From DASQPJ01 sp036268355 (lineage in GTDB: Bacteria; Actinomycetota; Actinomycetes; Sporichthyales; Sporichthyaceae), in the NCBI GenBank assembly GCA_036268355.1, contig DATAUG010000224.1, positions 1 through 12,624 on the forward strand: 12,624 nucleotides of DNA, given 5' to 3'. Below the pieces are notes generated by a model. The model did no database searches. It was given only the letters and a program-made list of their open reading frames with translations, and had not been told where the DNA came from. Position numbers and translations under genes: made by a program. Of the stretch, positions 6,818 through 12,624 are shown one piece after another (the first letter of the stretch is position 1; each line of letters starts with the position of its first letter).

Positions 6818-7771
6818 GTGGCACGGCTCGGCGGGGCATGGCGGCTTGCCCGTCACGGGCTCGTGATCACCTCGGTCCTCGTCCTCGCCGGGTGCGTGGC
6901 GCGCGACGCGTCGATGTCCGCGGGAGCCTCGCCGACACCGACGAGCAGCGCCGCCTCGGCGACCACGCCGTCCGGGATGAGCATGTCGTCGCCGACGACG
7001 GCTGGCACCAGCATGTCGATGACGGGCACCCCGCCCACCCTGACGCCGGGCAGCACCGCCACCGGCGCCCCGGTCTCGCCTGCGGTCCTGCAGGCGATCG
7101 CCACCTCCCTGGACTCCGTGCCCGGCGTCTCCTACACGTTCGCGGTGAGCGGCAGCGACATGATGTCGGCCTGGCCCAGCGGCCAGGGTGTGGTGCAGGG
7201 CAGCCCCGATCCCGGCCTGGACGCGCAGATCCAGCAGGAGATGCTCATGGGCTACAACTCCGGATCGATGGAGTTCCGCTCGGTCGGCGGTGCGCTGTAC
7301 GTCCGGTCCGCGCGCTACGACCAGGGCAAGGCCTGGGCGCTGGTTCCCGCCGACGAGTCGACCAACCCGCAGGCGCAGGGAATGCACGCCCAGGTCGGGC
7401 AACTCGACCCGCGGCTGCAGCTGAAGCTGGTGCTCGCGTCGCCGAACATGCACGAGACGACCGAGGGCACCTCGTTGCCGGGGACCACGCACTACGTCGG
7501 GGAGGTCGCCGGCGCGCAACTCGCCTCGGCGAGCGGGCTGGATCCCGGTAGCCGCGCCGAGCTGGCCGCCGGCTACCCCTCGTTGGCGATCCGGGCGTTG
7601 GAGGTCGACGTCTGGGTCGACGCGCAGGACCATCCGGTGCGGCTGGACATCATCTCGCCGACGCCGGCGGGGTCTCTGGCGATGCAGATGAACTTCTCCG
7701 GCTACGGGACCCCTGCCGGGGTGAGCCCGCCGGCTGCGGACGACACGATCCCGCTGCCCAGCAGCTCCTGA
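6818..7771 (+). CDS. Lipoprotein with Met-x-Met-rich linker, LppX/LprG-like body
   Basis: The product is 317 residues. A lipobox LVLAGC places the lipidated Cys at 26, so it would sit on the outer face of the membrane. Residues 30-80 form a Ser/Thr/Pro/Met-rich linker with two MSM motifs (Met54/56 and Met66/68) spaced twelve residues apart. The folded part (about 85-310) has SVPGVSYTFAVSG, SMEFRSVGGALYVRS, YPSLAIRALEVDVWVDAQDHPVRLDI and a closing QMNFSGYG segment; the order recalls the LppX/LprA/F/G lipoprotein fold of Actinobacteria, but I cannot confirm it. GTG 6818 follows a GGGGG run (6807-6811) by six bases. The gene is convergent with the anti-sigma-like gene, 44 bases away. Met-x-Met motifs can bind Cu(I), which would suit the copper genes to the right; this is inference. 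Confidence 0.7.
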   Translation: MARLGGAWRLARHGLVITSVLVLAGCVARDASMSAGASPTPTSSAASATTPSGMSMSSPTTAGTSMSMTGTPPTLTPGSTATGAPVSPAVLQAIATSLDSVPGVSYTFAVSGSDMMSAWPSGQGVVQGSPDPGLDAQIQQEMLMGYNSGSMEFRSVGGALYVRSARYDQGKAWALVPADESTNPQAQGMHAQVGQLDPRLQLKLVLASPNMHETTEGTSLPGTTHYVGEVAGAQLASASGLDPGSRAELAAGYPSLAIRALEVDVWVDAQDHPVRLDIISPTPAGSLAMQMNFSGYGTPAGVSPPAADDTIPLPSSS

Positions 7772-7815
7772 CCCGCCCGCGCGGCCCACAACTCGCAAGT
7801 CGGTCGATGTTGGCG

Positions 7816-8457
7816 TCAGGCGGCGTGGTGGACGCTGGTGCGCTCCCGCGAGCTACCGCCCACCCACGCGGCCCGCCGCGGGCCGGGCTCGTCGGTCGTC
7901 CGGTTCAGTCGGGCGATCACGGCCAGCACGGCCACCCCGCCGATCAACAGCGCGTGCGGCCATTCCTGGTTGATCAGGACGGTGCCGAGCGCGACGTCGT
8001 GCCAGATCACGAAGACGGTCAGCACGGTCGCGGCGCTGAGCATCGGCAGCATCTGCGCGGCCCACCGGGGTCGTGCGGCCACCGAGAGGAACCCCACCGC
8101 GGCGGCGACCTGCCACGTGCCGAGCTCCCCGCCGGCGTGCCAACGGCCCAGCAACTCGGGTGCCGCCAGGCCCATCTCCAGGGCCGCGATCAGCACCAAG
8201 GCCCACCGCAGCACCCCGGCGGCCAGCCCGGACGTCGCCGGCGCGGCCCGCCAACCGTCCAGGATCGCGGCCGTCAGGTCCGGCACCGGCTCGGGGCTGC
8301 GCAGCCGCGTCGCGCGGTGCAGCCGGCGCAGCCCGGTCTCGAACTCGGAGCATCCTGGGCAGCTGCGCAGATGGGCCTGCAGCATGCGTTCATCGACCCC
8401 GAGTGGTTCGCCGTCGGCCGCGGCCGACAGCGTCTCCCGCCACATCTGGCATCCCAT
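7816..8457 (-). CDS. Zinc-finger (zf-HC2) anti-sigma-like membrane protein
   Basis: The product is 213 residues. The N-terminus has the zinc-finger anti-sigma pattern: Cys3 with QMWRETLSAAADGE after it, and His29-x3-Cys33-x2-Cys36 in HLRSCPGC. In such proteins this module binds an ECF sigma factor and holds it at the membrane. The rest carries about four hydrophobic segments (LRWALVLIAALEMGLAA, VAAAVGFLSVAA, MLSAATVLTVFVIWHDVALG, ALLIGGVAVLAVIARL). No sigma factor gene lies beside it; the upstream gene is the divergent ycnI. ATG 8457 puts Cys3 at the usual place for the family, although no strong ribosome binding site is seen (AGGAG lies about 20 bases upstream). The divergent position suggests a link to copper or envelope stress, not shown by sequence. 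Confidence 0.75.
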   Translation of the reverse strand: MGCQMWRETLSAAADGEPLGVDERMLQAHLRSCPGCSEFETGLRRLHRATRLRSPEPVPDLTAAILDGWRAAPATSGLAAGVLRWALVLIAALEMGLAAPELLGRWHAGGELGTWQVAAAVGFLSVAARPRWAAQMLPMLSAATVLTVFVIWHDVALGTVLINQEWPHALLIGGVAVLAVIARLNRTTDEPGPRRAAWVGGSSRERTSVHHAA

Positions 8458-8532
8458 GTGTGAGAAGTCGTCCCCGCGCTCCTGCCGGTTCCACCCATCC
8501 GGGCACCGGCTCCGATCGTTGCGAAGGGTCAA

Positions 8533-8554
8533 TTTTCCCCCCGGCCGGGGCAAA
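8533..8554. promoter_or_regulatory. Candidate CsoR-like operator between the anti-sigma and ycnI genes
   Basis: A perfect 12-bp core CCCCGGCCGGGG (8539-8550) sits between T-rich (TTTTCC) and A-rich (CAAA) flanks. CsoR operators are C-tract/G-tract palindromes with A/T flanks, so this resembles one in layout. It lies in the 228-base gap between divergent genes, about 135 bases before ycnI. G/C palindromes are common in such DNA, so the call is weak. Confidence 0.3.
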
Positions 8555-8581
8555 TCCGCACAATCGCGGAACTTCCCCCCG

Positions 8582-8603
8582 CACGGGCACGACTTGTGCC
8601 GTG
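8582..8603. promoter_or_regulatory. Inverted repeat upstream of ycnI
   Basis: GGCAC (8586-8590) and GTGCC (8596-8600) form a perfect dyad, and CAC/GTG outside extend it to eight pairs with one bulged G. It lies 82 bases before the ycnI start. It could be an operator or a leader hairpin; no -10 or -35 element was fixed. Confidence 0.25.
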
Positions 8604-8673
8604 TCCGACGCCGAAAGATCTTGCCCGGCGCGCGGACTCCACGGGCGCCTGCCAAGTGCCCGCTTCCATCAGC

Positions 8674-8679
8674 AGGAGG
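8674..8679 (+). promoter_or_regulatory. Ribosome binding site AGGAGG fixing the TTG start of ycnI
   Basis: AGGAGG ends six bases before TTG 8686-8688. This favours the rare TTG start over the longer in-frame reading from 8596 and places the signal peptide at the N-terminus. Confidence 0.7.
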
Positions 8680-8685
8680 CAGAAG

Positions 8686-9423
8686 TTGAGTACGGATTCC
8701 CCTCGTACGAGCCGCCGACGCGTGGGGTTCGCGCGCGCGGCGGCGGTGCCCGCGGCAAGCGCGGCGCTGGTCATCCTCGTTGCGGCTGCGGCCTCGGCGC
8801 ACGTCACCGTGCACAGCAAGGACGCCAAACCCGGTGGCACCAACGCCACCCTGAATTTCAAGGTCCCCAACGAGGAGGACAACGCCAAGACCACCAAGAT
8901 CGAGATCGACCTGCCCACCGACACCCCGTTGACCGGAGTGACCGCCGACGCCCCCGCGGGGTGGACCAGCCAGGTCACCGCGGACAAGATCGTGTTCTCC
9001 GGCGGGTCGATCAGCGGCGACGACTCCGTCCTGTTCCCGGTGAAGGTCGCCCAGTTGCCGAAGGTCAACCAGGTCGTCTTCAAGGCCATCCAGACCTACA
9101 GCAACGGTGACGTCGTCCGGTGGATAGAGCAGGCACCGGAGGGCGCCCCGGACCCGGCCCACCCCGCGCCCACCCTCAACCTGCTGGACCCCAGCACTCT
9201 TTCCGCCGACGAGATCGCCGACGCAAAGGAAGACGCGGAAAAGGACGCCAAGGCCAAGGGCGGCGAGGCCAAGGCCGACGCGGCGGCTCCGACGAAGGTG
9301 CACGCCGGCACCGGTGGGCAGGCGAGCGAGCAGGCGGCGAGTATCCCGGTGGGACCGCTCGCGGTTATCCTGGCGGGCCTCGGCGTGGCAGGCGTTGCCA
9401 GTCGCCGACTCGTGCGGCGCTGA
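8686..9423 (+). CDS. ycnI: YcnI/DUF1775 copper-binding envelope protein
   Basis: The product is 245 residues. The signal peptide has SRRRVGFARAAAV as its basic part and ends at AAASA-HVTV, so the mature protein begins with His39. YcnI-family proteins bind Cu(II) through this N-terminal His, and a Trp is conserved nearby; VPNEED (60-65) and RWIEQ (Trp146) match the family pattern. The domain covers about 39-165. An Ala/Lys/Glu-rich linker (172-205) follows, then a membrane helix (IPVGPLAVILAGLGVAGVA, 220-238) and the basic tail SRRLVRR, so the protein is tethered with its copper site outside. The sortase gene starts 22 bases downstream and probably shares its transcript. The divergent neighbour is an anti-sigma-like gene. 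CopC/CopD, often next to ycnI, are absent here. Confidence 0.9.
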   Translation: MSTDSPRTSRRRVGFARAAAVPAASAALVILVAAAASAHVTVHSKDAKPGGTNATLNFKVPNEEDNAKTTKIEIDLPTDTPLTGVTADAPAGWTSQVTADKIVFSGGSISGDDSVLFPVKVAQLPKVNQVVFKAIQTYSNGDVVRWIEQAPEGAPDPAHPAPTLNLLDPSTLSADEIADAKEDAEKDAKAKGGEAKADAAAPTKVHAGTGGQASEQAASIPVGPLAVILAGLGVAGVASRRLVRR

Positions 9424-9445
9424 ATCGGATCAGGCAGTAGGCAAC

Positions 9446-10246
9446 ATGCGGGGAAGCGCGAAACCCAAGCGCACCGGGCCCGTCGGGAGTGGGCCCGGTG
9501 CGCGCTGGGCGTTGGCGGCCGGAGGGCTGCTGGTCGGCGTTGGCGGGATCATGGCGATCCCGCCGCCGCCGCCGGCGGCCTCGGCCGCAGTCGTGGCACC
9601 CTCCGCGACGTCGGCCGTCGCGGATGGCCCGGCGGCGGGGGACCCGAGTCCGGCGACGGGCGACGCGGCAGCGCGGCAACAGGCCGGGCTGTCACAGGCC
9701 GGGCTGTCGCAGAGCGGGCTGTCGCAGACCACGGAGCAACAGATCGCGAGCGGGCAACCTGAGCAGGCCGGGACGGCGCCCGCCGACGCCCCGGCCGACG
9801 CACCCACCCTGCTCGACTTCCCGGAGTTGCACCAGAGCGCGCCGGTCGCGCCGGTCTCGGTGGCCGACGACGGCAATCTCGGCATCCCGGACGACCCGAT
9901 GATCCTGGGCTGGTGGCGCGGCGGAGCCGCTCCCGGCGCCACCCAGGGCGCGGTGGTGGTCGACGGCCACGTCGACTCCGACCGCTACGGCATCGGCTTC
10001 TTCGTGAACCTCCGACAGTTGCGCCCCGGGGAGCACGTGGTGCTGAAGGACGCCACCGGCACCCCGACGCGATGGACCGTCGTCGAGGCCCGCAAGTACC
10101 CGAGGGACGACCTGCCCGCCGACGCGCTGTTCTCCCGGGCCGGCCCGCTGCGGTTGGTCATGATCACCTGCGGCGGCGTGTTCGACCGTGTGAGCCACTC
10201 CTACCCGGACAATCTCGTGGTCCTTGCGGTGCCCGACGGCGGGTGA
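9446..10246 (+). CDS. Class F-like sortase
   Basis: The product is 266 residues. An N-terminal membrane anchor (about 21-38) is followed by a Pro/Ala-rich linker holding three copies of a GLSQ repeat (81-94), and a C-terminal sortase domain (about 130-264). His175 in VVVDGHVDS and Cys242 in VMITCGG are the expected catalytic pair. The essential Arg is less clear: Arg248 in GGVFDRVSHSYPDN is the nearest candidate after the Cys and I could not verify its register. Sortases cleave a sorting signal and link the protein to the cell wall or to another protein. No LPXTG-type motif is seen in any product in this window. ATG 9446 is 22 bases after the ycnI stop, so the two genes are probably co-transcribed; the ribosome binding site is weak. 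Confidence 0.85.
   Translation: MRGSAKPKRTGPVGSGPGARWALAAGGLLVGVGGIMAIPPPPPAASAAVVAPSATSAVADGPAAGDPSPATGDAAARQQAGLSQAGLSQSGLSQTTEQQIASGQPEQAGTAPADAPADAPTLLDFPELHQSAPVAPVSVADDGNLGIPDDPMILGWWRGGAAPGATQGAVVVDGHVDSDRYGIGFFVNLRQLRPGEHVVLKDATGTPTRWTVVEARKYPRDDLPADALFSRAGPLRLVMITCGGVFDRVSHSYPDNLVVLAVPDGG
9680..9727 (+). repeat. Three tandem 15-base repeats in the sortase linker
   Basis: Units at 9680-9694, 9695-9709 and 9710-9724 each encode Gln-(Ala/Ser)-Gly-Leu-Ser, with one to three base differences; the next codon (9725-9727) is again CAG for Gln. They fall in the linker between membrane anchor and catalytic domain, where length changes are tolerated. Confidence 0.8.
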
Positions 10247-10325
10247 TCCAGACTCGTCGTCCCACCTGGCGTTACGTTGTCCGCAGATCGTCCGGCGGCG
10301 GCGACAGCGTGTGTGGGAGGACCTG

Positions 10326-11075
10326 ATGGCTGGCGACAAGCCGGGAAGCGACCGCGCCCGGAAGATCTCGGAGATGCGGGCCGCGCAGAAGCGCAAGGAC
10401 CGGAAGCGCAAGTCGCTCTTCGGCGCGGTGGTCGTCGTGGTCGTCGGCGGGATGGTCGCCGGGGGCGTGTTCGCGGCTCAGAACAAGCACAACGCCAAGA
10501 CGCAGGCCAATCCGACCGCCACTCCGTCGGCCTCGATCGCCCCGGCCGGCACCGGACCGGAGGGCATCGTGTTGGAGCAGGGCACGGTGCTGGCCGGGCT
10601 CGACAGCGCAGGCACCGGGCAGACCCTCGACGGGATCCAGTGCGAGGCCTCCGAGCAGGTGGCGTACCACGTCCACGCGCACGTGGCGATCTACGTGGAC
10701 GGGGTGTTGCGCCCGGTCCCGATCGGCATCGGCATCGTGCCGCCGATTATCAGCCAGGGCCCCGGTGGGCCGTTCGCCTCGGCCGGCAAGTGCTACTACT
10801 GGCTGCACACCCACACCAACGACGGCATCATCCACATCGAGTCGCCCACCCAGACCACCTACACCCTCGCCCAGTTCTTCGCGATCTGGGGGATTCCGCT
10901 GTCCCCGACCATGGTCGGCGGCGCGAGCGGCCCGGTCACGGCGTACGTGAACGGTCAGCAGTGGGGCGCCGACCCGGGCTCGATCCCGTTGCAGTCCCGC
11001 GCCGTCATCCAGCTCAACGTGGGCAGCAACAATCCCGGGCCGCAGACCGTGGACTGGAGCAAGTCCCAGCTGTAG
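10326..11075 (+). CDS. Membrane-anchored multi-histidine protein of unknown family
   Basis: The product is 249 residues and from no family I can name. A very basic N-terminus (AQKRKDRKRKS) and one hydrophobic helix (about 31-51) anchor it with the C-terminus outside. The outer domain has two His clusters: YHVHAHVAIYVDG (His115, 117, 119) and CYYWLHTHTNDGIIHIESP (His161, 163, 170, Glu172), plus Cys106 and Cys156, each about ten residues before a cluster. TLAQFFAIWGIPL and VTAYVNGQQW follow. The spacing suggests a metal site built from both clusters and perhaps a disulphide. Position between ycnI-sortase and csoR suggests copper. GGAGG (10316-10320) lies five bases before ATG 10326, and the gap from the sortase stop is 79 bases. 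An enzyme with a His-coordinated metal is the main alternative to a copper-binding role. Confidence 0.75.
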   Translation: MAGDKPGSDRARKISEMRAAQKRKDRKRKSLFGAVVVVVVGGMVAGGVFAAQNKHNAKTQANPTATPSASIAPAGTGPEGIVLEQGTVLAGLDSAGTGQTLDGIQCEASEQVAYHVHAHVAIYVDGVLRPVPIGIGIVPPIISQGPGGPFASAGKCYYWLHTHTNDGIIHIESPTQTTYTLAQFFAIWGIPLSPTMVGGASGPVTAYVNGQQWGADPGSIPLQSRAVIQLNVGSNNPGPQTVDWSKSQL

Positions 11076-11145
11076 TTGGAGGGTGCCACAGGTGACAACT
11101 GGCCTACTGCAGCACGGCCGGCCACGTGAGACACCCTCATGGGCG

Positions 11146-11163
11146 GAACCGGAAACCCGGTTC
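11146..11163. promoter_or_regulatory. Inverted repeat in the gap before csoR
   Basis: GAACCGG (11146-11152) and CCGGTTC (11157-11163) are perfect 7-bp arms around AAAC, in the 222-base gap between the multi-His gene and csoR. It may be a terminator without a T-run, or an operator. I saw no clear G-tract CsoR operator in this gap. Confidence 0.3.
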
Positions 11164-11297
11164 GGACGACTTGTCGGCTGAGGGTCCGGCCCACTCCGGC
11201 ACCTCGGTCGGCGACCAGCGCGGCCGAGGTACCGATTCTCGACCGGCACCGGGTCGGGCCCTCCCCGTCCCGGCACGATCGCTTCTTTGGAGTCTCG

Positions 11298-11660
11298 GTG
11301 GAGACCACCAGCACGCCGCCGTGTGATGACCCGGCTGACCTGCCCGGCTGCGTGCACGACCCCGGGCCGCCCGGGGAACACTCGCGCGGCTACACCGTCG
11401 ACAAGGAGGTGTGGCTCAAGCGCCTGCGGCGTATCGAGGGCCAGGTCCGCGGTTTGGGCCGGATGGTGGAGCAGGATGCCTACTGCATAGATGTCCTGAC
11501 TCAGGTCTCCGCGGCGACCAAGGCCCTGCAGGCAGTTGCGCTCGGTCTGCTCACCGAGCATCTCGGCCACTGTGTTGCGCATGCGGGTCCGGGCCAGGAC
11601 GGGATCGACGCCAAGGTCCGGGAGGCATCGGAGGCGATCGCCCGGCTGGTCAGGTCCTGA
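11298..11660 (+). CDS. csoR: CsoR-family copper-sensing transcriptional repressor
   Basis: The product is 120 residues. The all-helical CsoR/RcnR core begins at VWLKRLRRIEGQVRGLGRMVEQD. The Cu(I) ligands are in place: Cys63 in AYCIDVL, and His88 and Cys92 in TEHLGHCVAHA, the Cys-His-Cys set of copper CsoR rather than the nickel or formaldehyde types. Such proteins release operator DNA when Cu(I) binds and so derepress copper-resistance genes. The start at GTG 11298 has GGAG (11289-11292) five bases upstream. This gives an N-terminal tail of about 30 residues with extra Cys9, Cys18 and His20. The core would remain if translation began at the later in-frame GTG at 11409 (Val38 GTG), but that would cut close to the first helix. 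The lipoprotein gene follows 36 bases later. An alternating inverted repeat covers the stop codon. Confidence 0.9.
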   Translation: METTSTPPCDDPADLPGCVHDPGPPGEHSRGYTVDKEVWLKRLRRIEGQVRGLGRMVEQDAYCIDVLTQVSAATKALQAVALGLLTEHLGHCVAHAGPGQDGIDAKVREASEAIARLVRS

Positions 11661-11669
11661 CCGGTCAGG
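11648..11669 (+). promoter_or_regulatory. Alternating inverted repeat over the csoR stop codon
   Basis: Three 7-base elements lie in series: GGTCAGG (11648-11654), CCTGACC (11656-11662) and GGTCAGG (11663-11669). The middle one can pair with either neighbour, giving two exclusive structures: a dyad with a one-base centre and a 14-bp palindrome without spacer. The element ends 27 bases before the ATG of the next gene. It could be a protein-binding array or an RNA switch between csoR and the lipoprotein. Confidence 0.45.
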
Positions 11670-11696
11670 TACTACGAACAGCACGGTGGAGCGCAG

Positions 11697-12624
11697 ATGC
11701 GGCGAATGGGAGTGGGGGCCCTGGGCGCGGTTCTCGCGCTGGGGCTGAGCGGATGCGGTGGCTCGGGCGACGACGTGGCGCAGGCGGCCGGTGAGTCGGT
11801 GCCGGCCGCGCCCGCGGCGTCGGGGACCGCCTCGGCGCCGGGCACGGCCGCGGTGTTGGCGACCACCGGCTCCGGCGGGTCGATGAGCGTGGGCTCGATG
11901 GGGGTCAGGGGCTCCACGGGCGCGACGAACATGGGGGCCTTCGAGGGCGACGGGAAGGCGAGCACCGTCGGCGGCTACTCCCTGGTCTCGGTCAAGAGCC
12001 CGAAGAAGGCCGGCCAGGCCGGGACACTGAGCTTCGTCGTCAACGGACCGTCCGGCAAGCCGCAGACCGACTTCACGCTGCAACAGACCAAGCTGCTGCA
12101 TCTCTACGTCGTGCGCGCCGACCTGACCGGCTTCCAGCACATCCACCCGACGATCGACATGTTGACCGGGGTCTGGTCGGTCCCGATCACCTTCGGTCAG
12201 CCCGGTCCGTACCGCCTCGTCGCGGAGTTCGAGGCGCTGACGGACGACGGCAACTTCGACGACCGGATCCTCGGCTCGAACCTCGTTGTCCCGGGCGCCT
12301 ACCAGCCGGCCAAGTACGCCCCGCTGTACGGCTCCACCTCGGTCGACGGCTACACGTTCAGCCTGGATCGCACCGCCACCGTCAACGGCCCCGACCTGCA
12401 CCTGCGCGTCACCAAGGCCGGCGCCGACGTCACCGACCTGCAGCAGTACCTGCAGTCGTTCGCCCACATCACCGGCTTCCGGCAGGGCGACCTTGCCACG
12501 GTCCACGTGCACCCGAACGAGACCCCGCCGAAGACCGACCCGAACAAGGTGGGCGGCCCGGTCCTGACGTTGGCCTCGTTGTTCACCGCGCCGGGCAACT
12601 ACCGGTTGTTCGTCGAGTTCCAGA
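11697..12624 (+). CDS. Lipoprotein with duplicated HIHP/HVHP domain, cut by the window end
   Basis: 309 codons are visible and the frame is still open at 12624. A signal peptide ends in the lipobox LGLSGC (lipidated Cys20). A Ser/Gly/Ala/Met-rich linker (21-85) follows. Two similar units then appear: one with TKLLHLYVVRADLTGFQHIHP (His148, 150) closing with GPYRLVAEFE, and one with LQSFAHITGFRQGDLATVHVHP (His270, 272) closing with GNYRLFVEFQ. Paired H-x-H-P motifs on beta strands suggest metal binding; proteins of this kind occur beside copper genes in Actinobacteria, but I cannot name the family. GGTGGAG (11685-11691) lies five bases before ATG 11697. The gene follows csoR by 36 bases and is probably co-transcribed and copper-regulated. 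The C-terminal end lies outside the window. Confidence 0.8.
   Translation, partial: MRRMGVGALGAVLALGLSGCGGSGDDVAQAAGESVPAAPAASGTASAPGTAAVLATTGSGGSMSVGSMGVRGSTGATNMGAFEGDGKASTVGGYSLVSVKSPKKAGQAGTLSFVVNGPSGKPQTDFTLQQTKLLHLYVVRADLTGFQHIHPTIDMLTGVWSVPITFGQPGPYRLVAEFEALTDDGNFDDRILGSNLVVPGAYQPAKYAPLYGSTSVDGYTFSLDRTATVNGPDLHLRVTKAGADVTDLQQYLQSFAHITGFRQGDLATVHVHPNETPPKTDPNKVGGPVLTLASLFTAPGNYRLFVEFQ

Noticed and set aside
5819..7798. Minus-strand open frame of 659 codons across the permease and lipoprotein genes
   Set aside because: The translation is Arg/Gly-rich nonsense in a shifted frame of the permease and antisense to the lipoprotein; it has no domain.
8458..9303. Upstream extension of the anti-sigma-like frame on the minus strand
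   Set aside because: The extension is antisense to ycnI and low complexity; the family N-terminus (Cys3, WRETLSA) begins at ATG 8457.
10272..12512. Very long minus-strand open frame (746 codons)
   Set aside because: It lies antisense to the multi-His gene, csoR and the lipoprotein, has a low-complexity shadow-like translation and no ribosome binding site; stop-poor antisense frames are expected in high-GC DNA.

Overview
The window looks like chromosomal DNA from a high-GC actinomycete. The coding strands show strong third-position G/C. GTG and TTG starts follow AGGAGG-like ribosome binding sites, and many products are secreted or lipid-anchored. The sortase resembles class F, and the CsoR and YcnI types are also common in Actinobacteria. 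I cannot name the genus.

Left part (1-5313): a serine recombinase gene broken by a one-base frameshift comes first (182-912). A 557-base gene-free stretch follows, with several small inverted repeats. Next is a long secreted protein (1470-3505) made of a signal peptide, a seven-unit YVTN/lactonase-like beta-propeller, an Ig-like domain and a C-terminal 100-residue collagen-like Gly-X-Y tail. It also carries a one-base frame break, in a run of four C. A small Pro/Ala-rich secreted protein (3756-4106) ends at a strong palindromic hairpin shared with a convergent secreted trypsin/HtrA-like protease without a PDZ domain (4259-5128, minus).

Middle (5314-8457): a MacB/FtsX-type ABC permease without its ATPase (minus) is divergent from a lipoprotein with Met-x-Met motifs (plus). 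That lipoprotein is convergent with a zinc-finger anti-sigma-like membrane protein (minus).

Right part (8686-12624): a plus-strand set of genes reads as an envelope copper-handling locus. It holds a YcnI/DUF1775 copper-binding protein, a class F-like sortase 22 bases behind it, a membrane-anchored protein with HVHAH and LHTHT...H clusters from no family I recognise, a CsoR copper-sensing repressor with the Cys-His-Cys ligand set, and a lipoprotein with HIHP and HVHP motifs that runs off the window end. CsoR would sense cytoplasmic Cu(I), while the other products would bind or handle copper outside the membrane. No copper ATPase, CopC/CopD or CopZ is in the window.

The most unusual points are: the propeller-Ig-collagen architecture; the sortase and the unknown multi-His protein inside a copper locus; a spaced palindrome CTGAC-N5-GTCAG that recurs in non-coding positions; and an alternating inverted repeat at the csoR stop codon. 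Two single-base frame breaks in one window also raise the question of assembly quality.
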